From: Siphonodentalium dalli
Lineage: Eukaryota; Mollusca; Scaphopoda; Gadilida; Siphonodentaliidae
NCBI GenBank assembly: GCA_032622095.1
Contig: CP136062.1
Span: 197,541,887-197,605,886, forward strand
Length of the DNA stretch: 64,000 bases
Direction: 5' to 3'
In this document: piece by piece, positions 22,366-34,690 of the stretch
Layout: each line of letters starts with the position of its first letter
Numbering within the stretch: the stretch's first letter is position 1
Position numbers and translations under genes: made by a program
Notes under the pieces: model-generated
Told to the model about the DNA's origin: nothing
Seen by the model: the letters and a program-made list of their open reading frames with translations, nothing else
Database searches by the model: none

Positions 22366-23340
22366 CGTGAGGGCCCGGGTAGAATATGCCTACCGCCCCA
22401 TTGCGAGGGGTACAAATCCCCGAGAGGTATGGTGTAGGAGTCCTGGATGTACTAGGGCGGCCGTATATCGCGAGGCATCACCTGCGGATACGACTTAACG
22501 CTTTACCCAACAGAACGGCCCTGTGCCAATGCATTCTCTTATATATGCGAGTCGACCATAGGTCGCCTCGCATATATAAGAGAATGCATTGGCTTAACAC
22601 ATTAAAAATTATAAAATTGTTAAAGAATGTAAGAAAAAATGGTACAAAGTGTTAAAAAAAGATTTTGTTTAGGCCAATGCATTCTCTTATATATGCGAGG
22701 CTACCTATGGTCGACTCGCATATATAAGATAATGCATTGGCACAGTGCATAACTGTAACTATCACAATGTGGTCAAGGAGCCGGTTCCAATGATATCCAT
22801 ATTTGTATAGTTCTATTGAGACAGACCGAAGATATTTTAGGCTGTTGAAGCTTTATTTGGCCGGTTTTGGCCGGTTTGTTGGGTAAAGGATTAACGCATG
22901 GTCCTCCTTGGTCCTACATCTCTTCAGGAGGGTGGTTGAGTTGACCTGGATCAATCAATCGGCAGTCATGCCTCCACAGTGTTTCAGATTCAATTTTGTT
23001 ATATGCTGTATTGCTCGTCTGTTTGAAGTATTGTTTTTTTTTCCACGTATGTTTCTGTTCTCTCCTGTCTTTTGTGTTCGTCCTGGTGATTGTTGAGTGT
23101 TGAATCCTGTATTGTTCACGACTGTCTCACTGGAGAGGTACCGATAGGCTGCTATATGCAGTAGCTAAACGGTCCTCCGTTTCAGGTATGTAGCATTCTT
23201 TGGCCCGACCACAATTCGAAGTGTAGTCCACGGCGGCTGCTGGGCCAGTTGTCGATTTGTTGCTTTTCGTATGACAACTCAAATAAAAAAAACAACGTTT
23301 TGTTCGTAAGCATGATGACTCACGAAGTTCCAATGATGCT
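22366..23340 (+). mobile_element. LINE 5' region, interrupted by a MITE
   Basis: GAGGGCCCGGGTAGAATATG and GGGTACAAATCCCC begin a region that leads into LINE ORF1. The part from about 22895 (TCTCTTCAGGAGGGTGG...GATCAATCAATCGG...GTTTCAGATT) recurs, diverged, at 43900-44220. So it belongs to a repeated 5' untranslated region, not to a host gene. A family P MITE (22499-22890) splits it. Confidence 0.6.
22499..22890 (-). mobile_element. Nested-palindrome MITE, family P, copy 2
   Basis: Reverse orientation relative to the other copies, with TTAA at 22495-22498 and 22891-22894. Palindromes at 22526-22592 and 22674-22740. The ends are slightly worn (CGCTTTACCC and GGGTAAAGGA). Confidence 0.85.
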
Positions 23341-23349
23341 GTATTATTC

Positions 23350-24367
23350 CCTCAGTACTTGGTCCTTGGCTGTGACCCAACTATGAAAATAATTTCTATC
23401 TTTGTCATTGATAAAACAATACAAAGCATTGCTGGACAATTGCAATCAGTTAAACCAATCAGGACTGGGTCAAACAGTGGCTATCTCTTGATTGAATGTT
23501 CAAAGGAAGTTCAATCTGATGCTCTGTCGCAGATAACAACTATTGCACTGACACCAGGGTTACTCCTCACAAGACATAACTAGTAGCAGAGCTGTGTTGC
23601 GGAACACCGGATATAGCTGATTCTTCAGAATCAGAACTATTGGCGGAGTCGGCACCACAGGGAGTTACAGAAGTCCGTAGATTTACAAAGACTGTTGATG
23701 GACAAAAAGTTCTTCTAAATAGTTATCTTCTGATCTTCAATTGGTGCGAACATCCACCGACATTCAATTGCAGGCTGGGTTTATGAAGATGGATATAAGC
23801 ACATTTGTTCCAAACACATTGCGATGCTTTAAATGTCAGGGGTATGGCCATGTCCAGGAACATTGTAAAAGTAAAGAAACCATATGTGCACGATGTTCTA
23901 TTTCTGGTCATGACAATAAGGATTATACGAATCTTTAAAAAATTTCAAACTGTCAAGGTTCAAATGCTGCAATGGATCGCTCATGTCGCATTTGGGACTA
24001 TGAATGCATGATTCAACGATGTAAAGCTGAGAAGCATCTGTCATATATAGATGCTAAGGAAATAGTTCGTCCTCGATCATCCATTCCACATGTCACACAC
24101 TCAGCAATCGTGTCTACAAACAAGTGCTTGATGCCAGCACTCAGACACAGTCAAACCAAACTCGTCAGTATATCACTAGCACCAAAAGTTGAGACGACTG
24201 ATATAACTCCTGTTCAGAACCTGGAGCGCAGGTTATGTGTACAGCTTCTGTCGTTGAGACATTTCCTCCGAAACAATCTATGCAAGTTTACTCTATTTTT
24301 CCACAAAAAAATCGCATGTTCCTTCGAAACAAAGATCGCCAAAGTCACTCAAACGTTTCGACTCTAA
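23350..24367 (+). pseudogene. LINE ORF1 (gag-like, CCHC zinc knuckles), decayed
   Basis: Plus-strand blocks: TIQSIAGQLQSVKPIRTGSN and YLLIECSKEVQSDAL (RRM-like N-terminal part, 23400-23530), VRRFTKTVDGQKVLLNSYLL (about 23675-23730), NTLRCFKCQGYGHVQEHCKS (first CCHC knuckle, 23815-23875), CARCSISGHDNKDYTN (second, degenerate), and CRIWDYECMIQRCKAEKHLS then YIDAKEIV (23980-24070). This order is typical of ORF1 of CR1/Jockey-type LINEs: nucleic-acid-binding domain, CCHC knuckles, then a KxxEK tail. Frameshifts at about 23580, 23735 and 23935 inactivate it. The protein would coat LINE RNA in the cytoplasm. Confidence 0.8.
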
Positions 24368-24429
24368 GAAAGAGAGGTACATTGTTGAGCTTTTAAACTT
24401 TTACCACATGATTGATGAGAAACGGTTAA

Positions 24430-24905
24430 ATATCAAGACAAGAAACAGTATTTGTGGATCGAGGCTGTCGGGTAGGTGAAGGATAACATTCTGTATCACC
24501 CACCCGACCATCAGCCTGGCGCATTGATAAAGGTTCATGCGCGATTCATCAAATATTATAAATACCATATCGCTGAACAATCTGATTTTAAAAGCTACTT
24601 TACATATTTCGATGTGGCTCCTTGGAAATTTCGTGTTATTTATTTGCTCTTTAATATATATTGTACTACTTTTATACGTTTTATAGTATGATTTTGCACA
24701 CTAGTCAGTTCTTGAATTTATATTCCTGACTAAAAGTGGAAACATTGGGTGCTTTTATTTGTGCATTGTTTTAATCTAATCAACTGTCTGATTTATCGGC
24801 ACAGTTGCGTCGCTACGAATATTTTGTATACCTGATTCTGTTCTGGTCGCGATATGGACTAGGGGATCAAACGACGTTAAACCATCAATCGATCAGTCAA
24901 TTAAT
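24430..24905 (+). mobile_element. LINE 3' part and tail
   Basis: TACTTTACATATT-GA-TG and the surrounding 200 bp match 62735-62940. The end reads GACGTTAAACCATCAATCGA and TCAGTCAATT, the kind of CGTTAAAC plus short-repeat tail seen in many invertebrate LINEs. It follows ORF1 directly with no reverse transcriptase between. Confidence 0.6.
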
Positions 24906-25240
24906 TTCTATGTATACAAATATGTCTTCTGTTTAACCCTTTACGTCAACAGGAGATCCTATGTATACCGATGAGCGCCAAATTTCAACAAAACGTCGTT
25001 AATGCGTCGGAGATATATCCAGATAATTGTGGATACTATATTATTTAAATTAATATTTCATCAAACTTTACTTGATACCAATTCCAAAAAAAGGTATACT
25101 GACAATGAGGGCAACGCAAGAAGAAACGAGTTTCGTCTTCGATCTATGGAGTTCAATTGGACACATATAACGTATGGACATAGAGTTACCCCTCTTACTA
25201 TATCGTCATCGAATAAGCTTAGGTTCAAAGACTAAATGTA

Positions 25241-25582
25241 TCATGTATCGGAGCTTCTTCTGACAAACACCTGATATATAATGATGGGTTTATTATCACA
25301 AGGCTCGATCACATTCGTAGTCAGCTGTTCAAACCTGTGATGAAATCCACTTTCTATTTCATTACTCTTCATATTCTGAATTGCTGTCGGGACTGTTATT
25401 CGCATTAATGGCGTAATTGGCCAACATTGCGCCATTTTAACCGACTCCCAGTTTGAATACGATTTCATGTTATAATTTGACAATGACTTCACTCCGAAAA
25501 TGCTGACATTTAATGACTCTGCATTTCCAATAGGGTTGTTAATAATTTCAGGCGTATGACCTCCTCCGTGCATAATTCCCAT
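25241..25582 (-). CDS. Unrecognised open frame, 113 codons
   Basis: The minus-strand frame reads MGIMHGGGHTPEIINNPIGN, then SNWESVKMAQCWPITPLMRI. Composition is mixed and not repeat-like, so a former exon is possible. No domain, signal peptide or membrane segment is visible, and no splice acceptor clearly precedes it. Confidence 0.2.
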   Translation of the reverse strand: MGIMHGGGHTPEIINNPIGNAESLNVSIFGVKSLSNYNMKSYSNWESVKMAQCWPITPLMRITVPTAIQNMKSNEIESGFHHRFEQLTTNVIEPCDNKPIIIYQVFVRRSSDT

Positions 25583-26034
25583 ATATTACATCACCCAGGA
25601 GCATCAACCTATCTAACCGTACAGTGGATATCACCAGGCTAGGGACGTGGCTAGAGGGTCTCCGTTGGGGGGGGGGGGTGTCCACATTCGGAAATTCCAA
25701 CTGCACCCCCCTTGAATCAGAATCAGACCAAACACAAGTTTTTGCATAATTCCATTTGCACCCCACCCCTTGCACCTCAGTGCTCAGGCCTAATCCTATA
25801 TATTCATAAACAATGGTTCTATATTCCCGGTATGAGAACATTAAGATATTTTAACCTGAAAAATTGCATAAATCCTAACATCTAGTGGTCTAACTCTAGA
25901 CAAGTACACACGGCTACGGACAAGAAACCAGATCACACCGGGATGACCGTGGTTGTTCGGCCAGGTGTGAGAACATTTTGAAAACTATACAAGAAAATCG
26001 CAAATCCTAGCATCTAGACTGGCCTCAACTGAAG

Positions 26035-26665
26035 CTTTCCTAGTGTTTCAAACCCCATCCTCCTCCTCAGGGTGGAAAATCTCCAACTGATGACCATTTC
26101 AGTCCACAAGTTTGACCAAATGTAGTACAAGATTGTTTTGTTAAACTAATAAGTAGTTTTGTATTGGCGAGGGGGGGGGGGTGGCACACCGGGCCGACAA
26201 TGGTTCGGGGCCCTGTGTGCGAAAAATTTGATATCTGAACAAGAAAATCGCAAAATCCTAGCATCTAGACTAGCGCAAGCCTTCCTAGAGTTGGAAATTT
26301 CAAACCTGACACCCCCACTTAGGTTGGAAAATTTCCAACTGATGACAATTCCAATGACAATGTTGACCAAATGTATGACAATATTGTTTTCTTAAATTAA
26401 CTAGCAGTTTTTTACTGGCCTCGGGGGAGGGACCAGGACACAAGCTTTCCAAGTGTTGGAAATTTCCAACCTGTCACCTCCCCTAAGGTTGGAAAATTTC
26501 CAACTGATGACCATTTCAATCCAAATTTTGACAAAAACATTTTCAACCTATTGTTGATGTGCAATTTCCAACTAATGTTTAGGCAGGTATGAAATTTCCA
26601 ACTGTTGAAAATTTTGACCAAAACACCCCCTGTCGCCACGTCTCTGGATATCACTAATTTGAATA
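26035..26665. repeat. Tandem repeats with AGTTGGAAATTTCCAACT-type palindromes
   Basis: Three degenerate copies share GGTTGGAAAATTTCCAACTG, ATGACCATTTCA, AAATTTTGACCAAA-like text and a G-rich run followed by an imperfect repeat of the start. A single related copy lies at 49430-49780. Not coding. Confidence 0.7.
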
Positions 26666-27297
26666 CGTCCTCACTTATAACGGCCATAATTCACAAACGC
26701 CTGGACCGATTCATACAATGCCAACGCTAATATCGAGAAAAGCTATATTTTACAAAATAAAGTGTTCGAAAGTCACAACACAGACGATAAACAAAATATT
26801 CCCTCAGAACACTTGCTCTGGTTACATTCTCTACTCCTGGGGAAAACACCGTCGAGTTCAGACAAAGAATCTATCAACAAAAAACCCTAATTTTTAAAAT
26901 CTAAAGCTTTGAACAAATCAAGGAAAATTCAATATGTGCAGAAAACATTCAAAAACATGTATATTATATATATTTTAATGATGGTTGTGTTGGTTGTGGC
27001 AGCCCGAACATAATTGACAAACACCAGCGCCACCATCATTGAGATATATAAAACTATATATTCTTGAATGCCTCATACCGACACTGGTGAATGATACCTT
27101 TAGGGAAAATAGCGGTACTTTTTCTTAACAGCGTCGCTTTACCTTACCAGCACCATATCCATTCAGCAGGACCCATTAGCATCATACTAAATTAGCACGA
27201 CCACTTAACCAGAATGGGTCCAATCCTTCCGAAGTCCTGTGCCAAGGAGCAGTACTTTTTCTACCATGCCTTTTAGCTCCACTTTAGAAAGTCAAGG
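26666..27297. other. No gene recognised
   Basis: AT-rich sequence with no supported feature. Confidence 0.4.
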
Positions 27298-28640
27298 TTG
27301 AGCCATTGTCATGGGTTGGTCGTCATCAACAATTTCCGTGTAGAACACCCAACAGGCCATATCCCTAGCCTCATCCGATCATCACCAAACTTCATATGGA
27401 TCATCGGAGCGACCTCTAGATGGGAGCCTGCCATTTGTTCAGAATTTCGTTTAAAAACATGGCAGCCATTTTGGATTTCACATTTGATTCCATTAGCACA
27501 CCCTGCAGCCCAAATTTATTGGCGAAATATTTTGAAAATGCACAGGCATGTTTGGGATCACCTTTATATGATCTATTGATTTTGTACGATTTCCGATGAC
27601 AATCATGGCCGCCGGCAGACATCTTGGATTTTACTCTTTGCATCACAAAATCTTTTGGCTCACCATACATGCCACATCCCTCATCCGATCGTCACCAAAC
27701 TTTATATGGATCCTCGGGGTGACCTCTAGATGGGAGCATTTTTACCATATTTTTTTAATTATGTTAAAAAACATGGCAGCCATCTTGGATTTTACTCATT
27801 GTATGAATAAATCCTTTTGCACACCAACAGGTTACATCTCTCATCCGATCGTTACCAAACTTCACATGGATCTTTAGGGTGACCTCTTGATGAGAGCTTT
27901 TTCCGAATTCTGTTTTGAAAAACATGGCCGCCAGCTGCCATCTTGGATATTACCCTTTGTGTGACTAAATCCTTTAGCACACCCAACAGGTCACATCTAG
28001 CAGCCGATCCTCACCATAATTCCATTGAAAACCATGTCTGCCATCTGCCATTTAGATTTCACTTTTGAATCCGTTAGCAGACCCTGCATTTATTGACTTA
28101 CGATTTGTTCAGAATTCTGGTAAATTACATGGATGCCAGCGAGTCATATTGGATTTTACATTTGAATCCATCGGCACAACGAACTGTTTTGAAAATTTAT
28201 AGTCACCTCTAAATGGGAGCAATTGAATTTGAACGATTCCGATGAAAAACATGGCCACTGGCAGCCATCTTGGATTTACTGTTTGCATCACTAAATCCTT
28301 TGGCGCAACTTACAGGCCACACCCCTCATCCGATTGTCACCAAACCTCATTTAGATCCGCGGGGTTACCTCTAGATGGGAGTTTACCATTTGTTCCAAAT
28401 CTTGTTAAGAAACATGGCGGTCATCTTGTATTTTATGATTAAATCCGTTAGCACACAATACAGGCCGCGTCCCTCATCCGATTGACACCAAACTTCGCAT
28501 GTATCATTGGAGTGACTGCTGAAAACCCAAAAACTTCACATGACTGCATAGACAAACAAGCTGTCGGCATTCCTTATTGCTCCATTGACTAACAATTGAC
28601 ATTAGCACATATCCAAGTTGAGCTTCAGTGTCATTGACAC
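27298..28640. repeat. Tandem array, ATGGCCGCC-x-GCCATCTTGGAT type, array 1
   Basis: About seven degenerate units share AAAACATGGCAGCCATCTTG, CCTCATCCGATCGTCACCAA, and GACCTCTAGATGGGAG. Spacing between ACATGG blocks is often 148-164 bp. The array ends with CCAAGTTGAGCTTCAGTGTC at 28612, the same boundary as the array at 57700-58830. Open frames in it are by-products of the repeat. Confidence 0.8.
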
Positions 28641-28917
28641 TTCCATTTGATTTTTCACTTACCTCCTCCACACATACCCACTTGTTGCATACAATCTGGA
28701 ATATCACCAACTTTCCAACATGTCATGTTTTTTTTATTTCCTGAATGTGTACATTTATTTTACATATCAATCATTCACGCACACGAAATTTAACTCGTAT
28801 TAGAGGCACTCTGTTAAATTCAAATGGGTGTAATTCTACATATGTAGTTCCTTTAAGCTAGACTAAGCTATGCCAAATAACATGTCCATTATCATCACGG
28901 AAATATCTCTCTCATTA

Positions 28918-29435
28918 ATTATACTTCCATGGTGTAACCAAGGAAGTATATTGTTTTTTCTACTGAGGTCGTTTTCCGTTTATTTTGAAATACTCAGAAA
29001 CTAATTGCAGTAGGAACGCGAAATCTCTAGCGATTGTAGGCATCTAATGTCTACTAAAAATAAAGGTATCCGCATACCGGTGCAAGGTTTCTAGACGGAG
29101 TTATTGCCCTTTTACGATTATTTTTCATTATTATTTGTTATTATACTCCACACTTTTGCAACGCCTTAATATCTGAAAGTATGGGGAGTGTCGAACTGAC
29201 AGTTTGTACGTATGTAGGGGTCAATGAGTTCTAACCTATTGGCATACAACGAATATTGTCCGCGTTTACCCCGCGGAGTTATCTCCCTTTATATGAAAAA
29301 ATGTCATTTTATTATCTCGGGAATTATAAGGAGCAAAGCATCGAAAATTGGACCGTATGCACACCTCGATGTGCCCTACCACCCACGGGCATCAAAAATT
29401 GTGTCCGCGCTTTCCCTGAGGATTTACCGCCCATA
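28918..29435. repeat. 518-bp direct repeat, copy 1
   Basis: From ATTATACTTCCATGGTG to TTACCGCCCATA this matches 30624-31140 with only scattered differences. The start contains an inverted motif, ATACTTCC...GGAAGTAT. Confidence 0.9.
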
Positions 29436-29689
29436 GTTGGCAAACCTCTATTTGATTGCACTCTGTTGTCCTCCCGTATCATTCCAGATAACTGCATTTG
29501 GTTTTCATAGTCGTGTTGACCGTTGTCAGCTTAGTTCGAGGAAGAAAATTTGACAAGGTCCGACATATTTTTTACACTGGGGTGGGGGCAAATTTTCGCA
29601 ATTTTTTTTTGATTGACATTCATCTATTTAAGTATCTGTACTTCCTGAACGAAAACAAACCCATACCGGAAAGGATTTTTGAAATCCGA

Positions 29690-30470
29690 GAAGAAATGCA
29701 AGAGTTACGGGCCCTCAAAGTTTGCAATTTGGGCCCATCTGCTTGAAACCACATCTCCTCCGAAGATGTAAAAGTTTGACTGTAATCTGATACGCCAATG
29801 CGTGCGGACTGAAGAGAGCACGAGGTGCGCCAAACTTTGCCACTATCGGTTCCGTGTTGTGCGTCAGGGGAGGGGGTGGTACAATTGTTTTATTCTTCTC
29901 CGAATCTGATGAAACTTGGAATATAACATCTACAACAGCAGCCGATCTGGCAACTGAAATAATTTCGAAATTCCATTGAAAACTGACAGAGGTACGGGTC
30001 CTCAAATTTTGCAATTTTGGGCCTATGTGCTTTGAATCACATCTCCTCCGAAGATGTAAACGTTTGGCTATAACCTGGTAGGCCAATGCCTGCGGTCTGG
30101 AGAGAGCACGAGGTGCGCCAAATTTTGCCAGTGTTGGTTCAGTGTTGTGGGTCAGGGGAGGGGTGGTCCGTGGTACCAATTTTTTATTCTTTTCCGAATC
30201 AGATGAAACTTGGAATATAACATCTACCATACACGTTGATCACAAAACTGAAAACAGATCTTAAAATGGCGGAGATTTGGGCCTTCAAAGTTTGAATTTG
30301 GGCCCATATGCTTTCCAATAACCAAAATGTTATTCGTCTCCGAATCATATGACAGATATAACGTACAATCTCTGTGAGCAGACGATTACAATACTGAAAA
30401 CAATTTTAAAATCCAGAAAATAACGGAGTTACGGTCCATCAAAGTTCGCATATTTGGCCTGTGTTGAAAA
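29690..30470. repeat. Tandem array, period about 290 bp
   Basis: GGGCCCTCAAAGTTTGCAAT at about 29710 recurs near 29999, 30282 and 30437, with CATCTCCTCCGAAGATGTAA and GAGAGCACGAGGTGCGCCAA in the first two units. Later units are shortened. A minus-strand 171-codon frame spans two units and is itself an internal repeat, so it is not called as a gene. Confidence 0.8.
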
Positions 30471-30623
30471 TTTCCCAATCCCGTCACCCAATTTCGATGC
30501 AGGGATGGGGTCACTTCCAAACACTTGAGATAAACCTATACATGTTAGGACAACATATAATCATCATACTTCATATTTTCTGTCCATAAACTGCGATTCT
30601 TTCAGATCATGATTTTCCCTATT

Positions 30624-31140
30624 ATTATACTTCCATGGTGCAACCAAGGAAGTATATTGTTTTTCTACTGAGGTCGTTTTCCGTTTATTTTGAAATACTC
30701 AGAAACTAATTGCAGTAGGAACGCGAAATCTATAGCGATTGTAGGCATCTAAGGTCTACTAAAAATAAAGGTATCCGCATACCGATCCAAGGTTTCTAGA
30801 CGGAGTTATGGCCCTTTTACGATTATTTTTCATTATTATTTGTTATTATACTCCACACTTTTGCAACGTCTTAATATCTGAAAGTATGGGGAGTATCGAA
30901 CTGAAAGTTAGTACGTATGTTGGGGTCAATGAGTTCTAACCTATCGGCATACACCGAATATTGTCCGCGTTTACCCCGCGGAGTTATCTCCCTTTATATG
31001 AAAAAATGTCATTTTATTATCTCGGGAATTATAAGGAGCAAAGCGTCGAAAATTGGACCGTATGCACACCTCGATATGCCCTACCACCCACGGGCATCAA
31101 AACTTGTGTCCGCGCTTTCCCTGAGCAGTTACCGCCCATA
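30624..31140. repeat. 518-bp direct repeat, copy 2
   Basis: Second copy of 28918-29435, starting 1706 bp downstream. Differences are single bases (for example GTGCAACC for GTGTAACC), so the duplication is fairly recent. Confidence 0.9.
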
Positions 31141-31289
31141 AATAGGGACACACTATACACCAGGATGAATAAACTGAGGGTTTTTTTTTATAAGTTCAGC
31201 TAACTAAATTTTTTATTGCATATTCCGGACCCGAATATACCAATTAAAAATGATTTTTCCCAGGACTTTCCGCGTTACGGGGTACGGAA

Positions 31290-32290
31290 ATATTGCACCT
31301 ATTTTTCCCGCCAAATCCAAACTGGCTAATTAAAGAGCAAGATAATGTAGTAGCAGGTACGTTGACATACTGTATGTACGTCCCAATATTTTGACCGCTA
31401 TACTTTAAAAGTAACCTGCCCAACGGAGTCGGGGTGGGTTGAGACTTTAGGAAAATTCCACGAAAATTGCAAGGGGCCTTAAGCGGGAGAAATTCAAACA
31501 TCGAGATAAAAAAAATTTGACTAGTACATCTGATGGGTAGTGTTCACGCGCATCTACAGTGCGATTTTCTAATTTTCAGATGGAACGGTTTTCTCGTGAC
31601 AACGCTATATAACATAAATATGTATACTTAAGTGGTCTATCACTAACCTACTTTTAGCCCCACATCCAAACGGGCTAATGAAGGGCGAGTTTAATGCAGT
31701 GGCATGTAAGCCAGTATACTGTATGTGCGCCTCCAAAATATCTACTATAAACGCAACCTGCTCAACAGAGTGTTTGTGTCGGGGTGGGTTCAGATTTGGA
31801 AAATTCCACAGAAAATCAAATGGGAAAATTACTCCGAAAATCAGATATTGAGATAAAAACTTTTCGACGAGTGGATGTGATTAGTAGTATCTAAACGCAA
31901 GATTAGTATGCTTTTCAAAGTTTCAGAGTGGACGGTTTAAATAACCCTGGTAGCGTGTAACGTTGTTAACGGATTATATATATTACTCAAATTCAAACCC
32001 ACTCTTTATGACGCAAATTCAAACGGACCTATCAAGGAGCAAGGCAAATGTATGAATATGTTCACCGATATACTATAGGTATGTCCGCTCTACTATGAAA
32101 GTAAGCTATCCAATGGAGAGGTGGCGTACGCCCCGGTGAGGGTCGAGGCTTTTGGCAAATTCCACCGAAACTCGTAAACGGGAAAAAAATGGCAAATCGC
32201 GAATCAAGTGTTTTATATTTTGAACACTGCATGTGTTTGGTAGCATATAAGGACAACATTAGTTTCAGAGCGGACGGGTAAGCACTCAGC
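31290..32290. repeat. Tandem array, period about 350 bp
   Basis: Three diverged units start at CCAAATCCAAACTGGC (31311), CCACATCCAAACGGGC (31660) and GCAAATTCAAACGGAC (32013). Shared inner blocks include ATACTGTATGT, GGGTGGGTT, AAATTCCAC-GAAA and TCAGAGTGGACGG. No coding. Confidence 0.8.
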
Positions 32291-32659
32291 TAGCATTATC
32301 GATTGTGATATAGTTATCTCTAGATTACAGTTAACTCTATTACAAAGTCGTTAAAGACTATAGAACTATCGTGTAGCGATGACGCACTGACATATTTATA
32401 AATTAATTAACCAAGCGATCTTTCCTCCGCCATTAAAACTAAAAGAATCTGAATCCGAAACTGAAAGAACTATCCAATAAATGTGAAATAACAGAGTACA
32501 TTAATATGCTTTACACCCTTTTGATCTACATGTCGATTACGATATAATCAGACATGCCAAATTTCGTGACCGTTGAAATTGATATGGGCGTCTTGGGGAG
32601 GGGTTATAATTAGCTCTAAAATATATCTCTACCGAATAAAAATGAACTGATTGGCTGGG

Positions 32660-32750
32660 GTGAATGGTGGCTCAGTTGGTCACGACCATGATGCAATAGA
32701 CTGTCATTAAGCATCCACAGTGGGTCGAACCAAATGACATAAACCTTTGG
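32660..32750 (+). repeat. tRNA-derived SINE head or tRNA pseudogene
   Basis: TGGCTCAGTTGG (32668-32679) is a perfect RNA polymerase III A box, and GGGTCGAACC near 32722 is a near B box, 54 bp downstream. The intervening sequence does not fold into a convincing cloverleaf, so a SINE promoter or degraded tRNA copy fits better than a working tRNA gene. Confidence 0.4.
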
Positions 32751-33119
32751 AATATATATCTTATTTAGACATGTCAAAGCAAGTCCACCATCGGATCACA
32801 AAACACCAATGTGCATTCGCGTGAAGAGGAACACACCTATATGCATAACACACACATGGAATGGGATACCATGGAAGTATATCTGATTCCATGGAATCTG
32901 ACCTCTAGTTATATTTCGTTATCTAATCAAGTGCATATTAGGTGAATAATACAATCTAAGTACATCAGCGAACGATGAACCGCTGAGTACCCGACTAGAA
33001 ACCAGATATGAGGTATCCGTCCCTTGCTGCATGCTCTATTGAGATATTCGCGGGATGGCATGATCCTGTATACATGTCAACATATCATCGTGCAAATATG
33101 CACATATAATCGACCTATA

Positions 33120-33440
33120 AAGTGAAATAGGGGCATAATGTGATTGTTTGACTCTGAAATAAGCAGATAATGGAGTCATATCCGTTATTTCGTTTTATGG
33201 CGCGGGCCACAGTGAAACATATGTTAAAGAGCGTTCACTTGAAGTCGTGAGGGGGCAAACATGTCTCATTGTGCGCACAATCTCTTTAGAATCGTCTCAT
33301 TGTGAGTCGATAATGTGACTAAAATGCTCTCATTTTCAGCACATTATCGACTCAAATTTGTGCGATTCTCAGCAGATTATTAACGTAAAATTAGTTCTAG
33401 TATGAGCAGATAATGTGCGGGTTTTCGGGATAACATATAG
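33120..33440. repeat. Dispersed GATAATG repeat
   Basis: GGCGCGGGCCACAGTGAAA at 33198 recurs at 63388. GATAATGTGCGGGTTTTCGG at 33408 recurs in altered form at 19740, and a central block matches 12360-12440. Probably pieces of one non-autonomous element family. Confidence 0.6.
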
Positions 33441-33984
33441 ATCCTAACATCATGAAAATATTAGGTATAATCTTACTGTGTGGGCTAATCGACCATACAA
33501 ACCGTTGGATATGTTAGTGTAATTTCCGTTTCCAGCCGATACGATACCACCAAACCTCCGATAAGATACACAAGAGACATTTTTCTGTTAAACACTATGT
33601 CTAAGTTGTTTGTCTTTCTATTTTTGTGTTTGGATAGTTGGAAATAAAGTATGCTTAAACTAACTGAGATTATGAGATGAGTGCTGTTCTCGATTGGTCC
33701 GCGTCGGATCTGACAACTTTATCTGAACGGGATAGTTGATTAAGTAGAAACCAAATTAAGAATTTTCAAACACATATCACTTTCAAACATTCAATTTGTA
33801 GGTGATGAGAGAGTGGGTGGGCGCGAAGCGCCCGGGATGGTCGAAAAGATCGAGTGATCTTCTCCTTCACCCCACGATTTGTTGTTGTGAGGATATCTGA
33901 ACATAGAAAATCGTCATGTCTGAACCCGGCAAAAGTTGAATTGAATGGAATGAATGTTGTATGGGGAAGAGTCCACGAGCTTTA

Positions 33985-34690
33985 GAATAGAATATAATAG
34001 AATAATCATTTATTAAAGTGACATGTGTTACAAGCATATAATAAATTCATCACATACAGGTGATAGAATATAAGTATATATATAACATTTCAATATAACA
34101 CCCGGCCATCGAGGCCTATATGTCACTATGAGGATGGAATATTTTCTATGTTGATTGCGCAGCTAGAGTGGAAATTATCCACTCTTTTTTGACAAAACTT
34201 GTTGTCTGACTTTGTAACATTTAAACAGGTATTTGCCAAAAGGGATGTGAAGTCTGTCAACAAGGATAATCAGAAGTTGATTTTTAGTTAGGTTATTTAT
34301 GCGACCATAAGCGCGTTTAACTGTACACATAAACTCGTTTCGCAATTTAGAGTATGCTGGACATTTGAATACAAAATGCATTTCATCTTCAACATCACCC
34401 GAATTGCATACGATGCAATATCGTTCATCTACGCTTGTATTTGTATATCGAGCAGTTTCAATGGCTAGTGGTAACACGCCACATCTGAATTGAGCAAAGA
34501 TTGAGCGTTCAGATTTACTTAAAGTACTATTCACATATAGGGTTCCAATTTGTAAACACATTTGAAAATATTGTAGGTTCTCAATTTAGGCAATCTCCTG
34601 ACATCAGCCAACCACGAGGCATGGAAATACACATCAAGCTTAATACGGGGTATGTGGGAGTCCCGATGTGTCCCTTTAATGTTTTTGTGG
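33985..34690 (-). pseudogene. LINE 3' end: ORF2 C-terminus and 3' tail
   Basis: The minus strand reads PKLRTYNIFK, then after a frameshift YVNSTLSKSERSIFAQFRCG, LPLAIETARYTN, ERYCIVCNSGDVEDEMHFVF and KCPAYSKLRNEFM. The C-x2-C...H...C pattern is the C-terminal zinc-knuckle common in LINE ORF2 proteins. After the stop the sequence runs through AATAAATGATTATTC and ends in a TATTC-type repeat near 33985, a LINE tail. The copy is 5'-truncated, as expected for incomplete reverse transcription. Confidence 0.8.

Noticed and set aside
29715-30230. 171-codon open frame on the minus strand with internal duplication
   Set aside because: It spans two units of the 290-bp satellite; the open frame is a by-product of the repeat length.
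33819-33833. Perfect GGGCGC-GAA-GCGCCC hairpin, followed by an AAGATC...GATCTT stem
   Set aside because: Considered as a structured RNA or terminator, but no family is recognised and short stems arise by chance.
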